From a bacterium (GTDB lineage: Bacteria; BMS3Abin14): a DNA stretch of 7,741 nucleotides. The notes under the pieces were generated by a model. That model saw nothing but the letters and a program-made list of their open reading frames with translations. It was not told the origin of the DNA and searched no databases. Each line of letters starts with the position of its first letter. Position 1 is the stretch's first letter. The position numbers and the translations under genes are program-made. Positions 6,497 through 7,741 of the stretch are shown here, one piece after another. The stretch covers positions 453,256 to 460,996 of the forward strand of contig CP070682.1 in assembly GCA_020352595.1 (NCBI GenBank). The letters are read 5' to 3'.

Positions 6497-7741
6497 ATGG
6501 GCTACAAGGACGACAAACTAATCGTGATCGGCATGGGGACCTGCGGACTGGCCTCAGGCGCCAGGGGGGTCCTGTCCGAGGTGGAGGGGCAGATGAAGTC
6601 CCTCTCCATGGAAGTCCCCATCCTGAAGACGGGCTGCATCGGGATGTGTTACCAGGAGGTCCTCGTGGACATCTCCCTGCCCGGCAAGGCCAGGGTCACC
6701 TACGCCAAGGTGGAGCCGGACATGGTCCCCAGGATCATCAAGGAGCACCTGGTCAGCGGGAAGCCGGTGAAGGATTACGCCATCGGGCAGATCATCACCA
6801 ACGGCGAGAAGCCCTACAAGGACATCCCCACCTACGAGGAGATGGACTTTTTCAAGAAGCAGACCCGCATCGTCCTGAGAAGGTGCGGCTTCATCGATCC
6901 CGAGAAGATAGAGGACTACCTCGACACCGACGGCTACAAGGGAGCCGAAAAGGCCCTCACGACCATGTCGCCCACCATCGTGCGCGAGGTGGTCAAGAAA
7001 TCCGGGCTCAGGGGCAGGGGGGGCGGCGGATTCCCCACCGGCCTGAAGTGGGAGTTCTGCGCCAACGCGGCGGGGGACCCGAAGTACCTGATCTGCAACG
7101 CCGACGAGGGAGACCCGGGCGCCTTCATGGACCGCAGCGTCCTCGAGGGTGACCCGCACGCTGTCATCGAGGGGATGATCATCGGGGCCTACGCCATCGG
7201 CGCGAGATACGGCTACATCTACTGCCGGGCCGAGTATCCCCTCGCCATCGAGCGCCTCAAGATAGCCATCGCACAGGCCGAGGAGCGCAACTTCCTGGGC
7301 GAGAACGTCTTCGGCACCAAGTTCAACTTCCACCTGAAGATCAAGGAGGGGGCCGGCGCCTTCGTGTGCGGCGAGGAGACCGCCCTCATGGCCTCCATCG
7401 AAGGACGCCGGGGCATGCCCCGGTCGCGGCCTCCATTCCCGGCCCACAAGGGGCTCTGGGGACAGCCGAGCAACATCAACAACGTCGAGACCTTCGCCTG
7501 CGTTCCCTCCATCATCCTCAGGGGGGCGGACAGGTATTCGGCCGTGGGCACCGAGGGGACCAAGGGCACCAAGGTCTTCGCGCTCACGGGCAAGATCACC
7601 AACACGGGCCTCATCGAGGTCCCCGCCGGGACCACCCTCAGGGAGATCATCTACGACATCGGCGGGGGCATCACGGGCGGCGGCAAGTTCAAGGCCGCCC
7701 AGCTCGGGGGCCCCTCGGGGGGCTGCCTGCCCGCCAACATC
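6497..7741 (+). CDS. hndC: HndC/HydB-type long NuoF-like NAD(P)H-dehydrogenase flavoprotein, 3'-truncated by the window edge
   Basis: The frame is open for 415 codons to the window end. The first domain (about 1-95) is a thioredoxin-like ferredoxin with C16 and C47-x3-C51 (TGCIGMC); G21 stands where the fourth cysteine would be expected. A linker with TRIVLRRCGFIDPEKIEDYL (123-142) leads into the NuoF core: GRGGGGFPTG (173-182) for FMN, NADEGDPGAFMDR (201-213), GAGAFVCGEETALMASIEG (285-303), and the start of an SLBB segment (about 360-410). An N-terminal ferredoxin fused to a NuoF core marks the HndC/HydB family, flavin subunits of NADP-reducing or electron-bifurcating hydrogenases and related formate dehydrogenases. 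Full members are about 600 residues, with the N3-type site and two extra [4Fe-4S] motifs in the unseen part. ATG 6497 is the only start after the upstream stop at 6443-6445. The terminal electron acceptor or donor subunit cannot be seen. Confidence 0.92.
   Translation, partial: MGYKDDKLIVIGMGTCGLASGARGVLSEVEGQMKSLSMEVPILKTGCIGMCYQEVLVDISLPGKARVTYAKVEPDMVPRIIKEHLVSGKPVKDYAIGQIITNGEKPYKDIPTYEEMDFFKKQTRIVLRRCGFIDPEKIEDYLDTDGYKGAEKALTTMSPTIVREVVKKSGLRGRGGGGFPTGLKWEFCANAAGDPKYLICNADEGDPGAFMDRSVLEGDPHAVIEGMIIGAYAIGARYGYIYCRAEYPLAIERLKIAIAQAEERNFLGENVFGTKFNFHLKIKEGAGAFVCGEETALMASIEGRRGMPRSRPPFPAHKGLWGQPSNINNVETFACVPSIILRGADRYSAVGTEGTKGTKVFALTGKITNTGLIEVPAGTTLREIIYDIGGGITGGGKFKAAQLGGPSGGCLPANI

Noticed and set aside
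6646..7152. Plus-strand open frame (168 codons) in another frame of the HndC-type gene
   Set aside because: It is Gly/Arg/His-rich with no motif; the overlapping frame starting at 6497 carries the FMN and ferredoxin motifs.
6554..7447. Minus-strand open frame (297 codons) opposite the HndC-type gene
   Set aside because: It is a shadow of the truncated HndC-type gene, which reads open on the plus strand to the window end with clear flavoprotein motifs.

Overview
The window is an unbroken, plus-strand run of co-oriented genes for the peripheral (electron-input) part of a respiratory complex I-like NADH:quinone oxidoreductase. A second NADH-dehydrogenase module of the hydrogenase (Hnd/Hyd) type follows directly behind it. 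The DNA is GC-rich (roughly two-thirds G+C by eye), uses AGG heavily for arginine, and has Shine-Dalgarno sites and short start/stop overlaps, so it is bacterial. The flavin and iron-sulfur subunits resemble those of anaerobes with NAD(P)-linked [FeFe]-hydrogenases or formate dehydrogenases. A syntrophic or sulfate-reducing type anaerobe (for example Desulfobacterota) or another high-GC anaerobic lineage is plausible. The sequence does not fix the phylum.

Layout: (1) the 3' part of nuoD (1-993); (2) nuoE (990-1478); (3) nuoF (1475-2761); (4) a long, formate-dehydrogenase-like nuoG (2758-5439); (5) a small stand-alone cyclic-nucleotide-binding-fold protein with no DNA-binding domain (5453-5920); (6) a second NuoE/HndA-type [2Fe-2S] subunit (5917-6459); (7) the first 415 codons of a long HndC/HydB-type flavoprotein (6497 to the window end). 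Gene junctions are 4-bp GTGA/ATGA overlaps or gaps of 13 and 37 bp, so the whole window is very probably one transcript with translational coupling. No intergenic stretch exceeds 40 bp, and I see no RNA gene, mobile element, CRISPR array or terminator.

How the genes fit together: NuoE and NuoF form the NADH-oxidising FMN/Fe-S tip, NuoG carries electrons down the arm, and NuoD sits at the quinone end and keeps the quinone-site tyrosine. In the usual nuo order, nuoG is followed by nuoH and nuoI. Here it is followed by the cNMP-fold protein and a second E/F pair. The second flavoprotein is the long form with an N-terminal ferredoxin-like domain, as in NADP-reducing or bifurcating hydrogenases.

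Points most worth a second look: NuoG has eight ferredoxin-domain cysteines (room for two [4Fe-4S] clusters) where the classical subunit keeps ligands for one, and it looks like a formate dehydrogenase alpha subunit that lost its Cys/Sec. The cNMP-fold protein has lost both hallmark cAMP-binding residues yet is locked into the operon. Two NADH modules lie in tandem.
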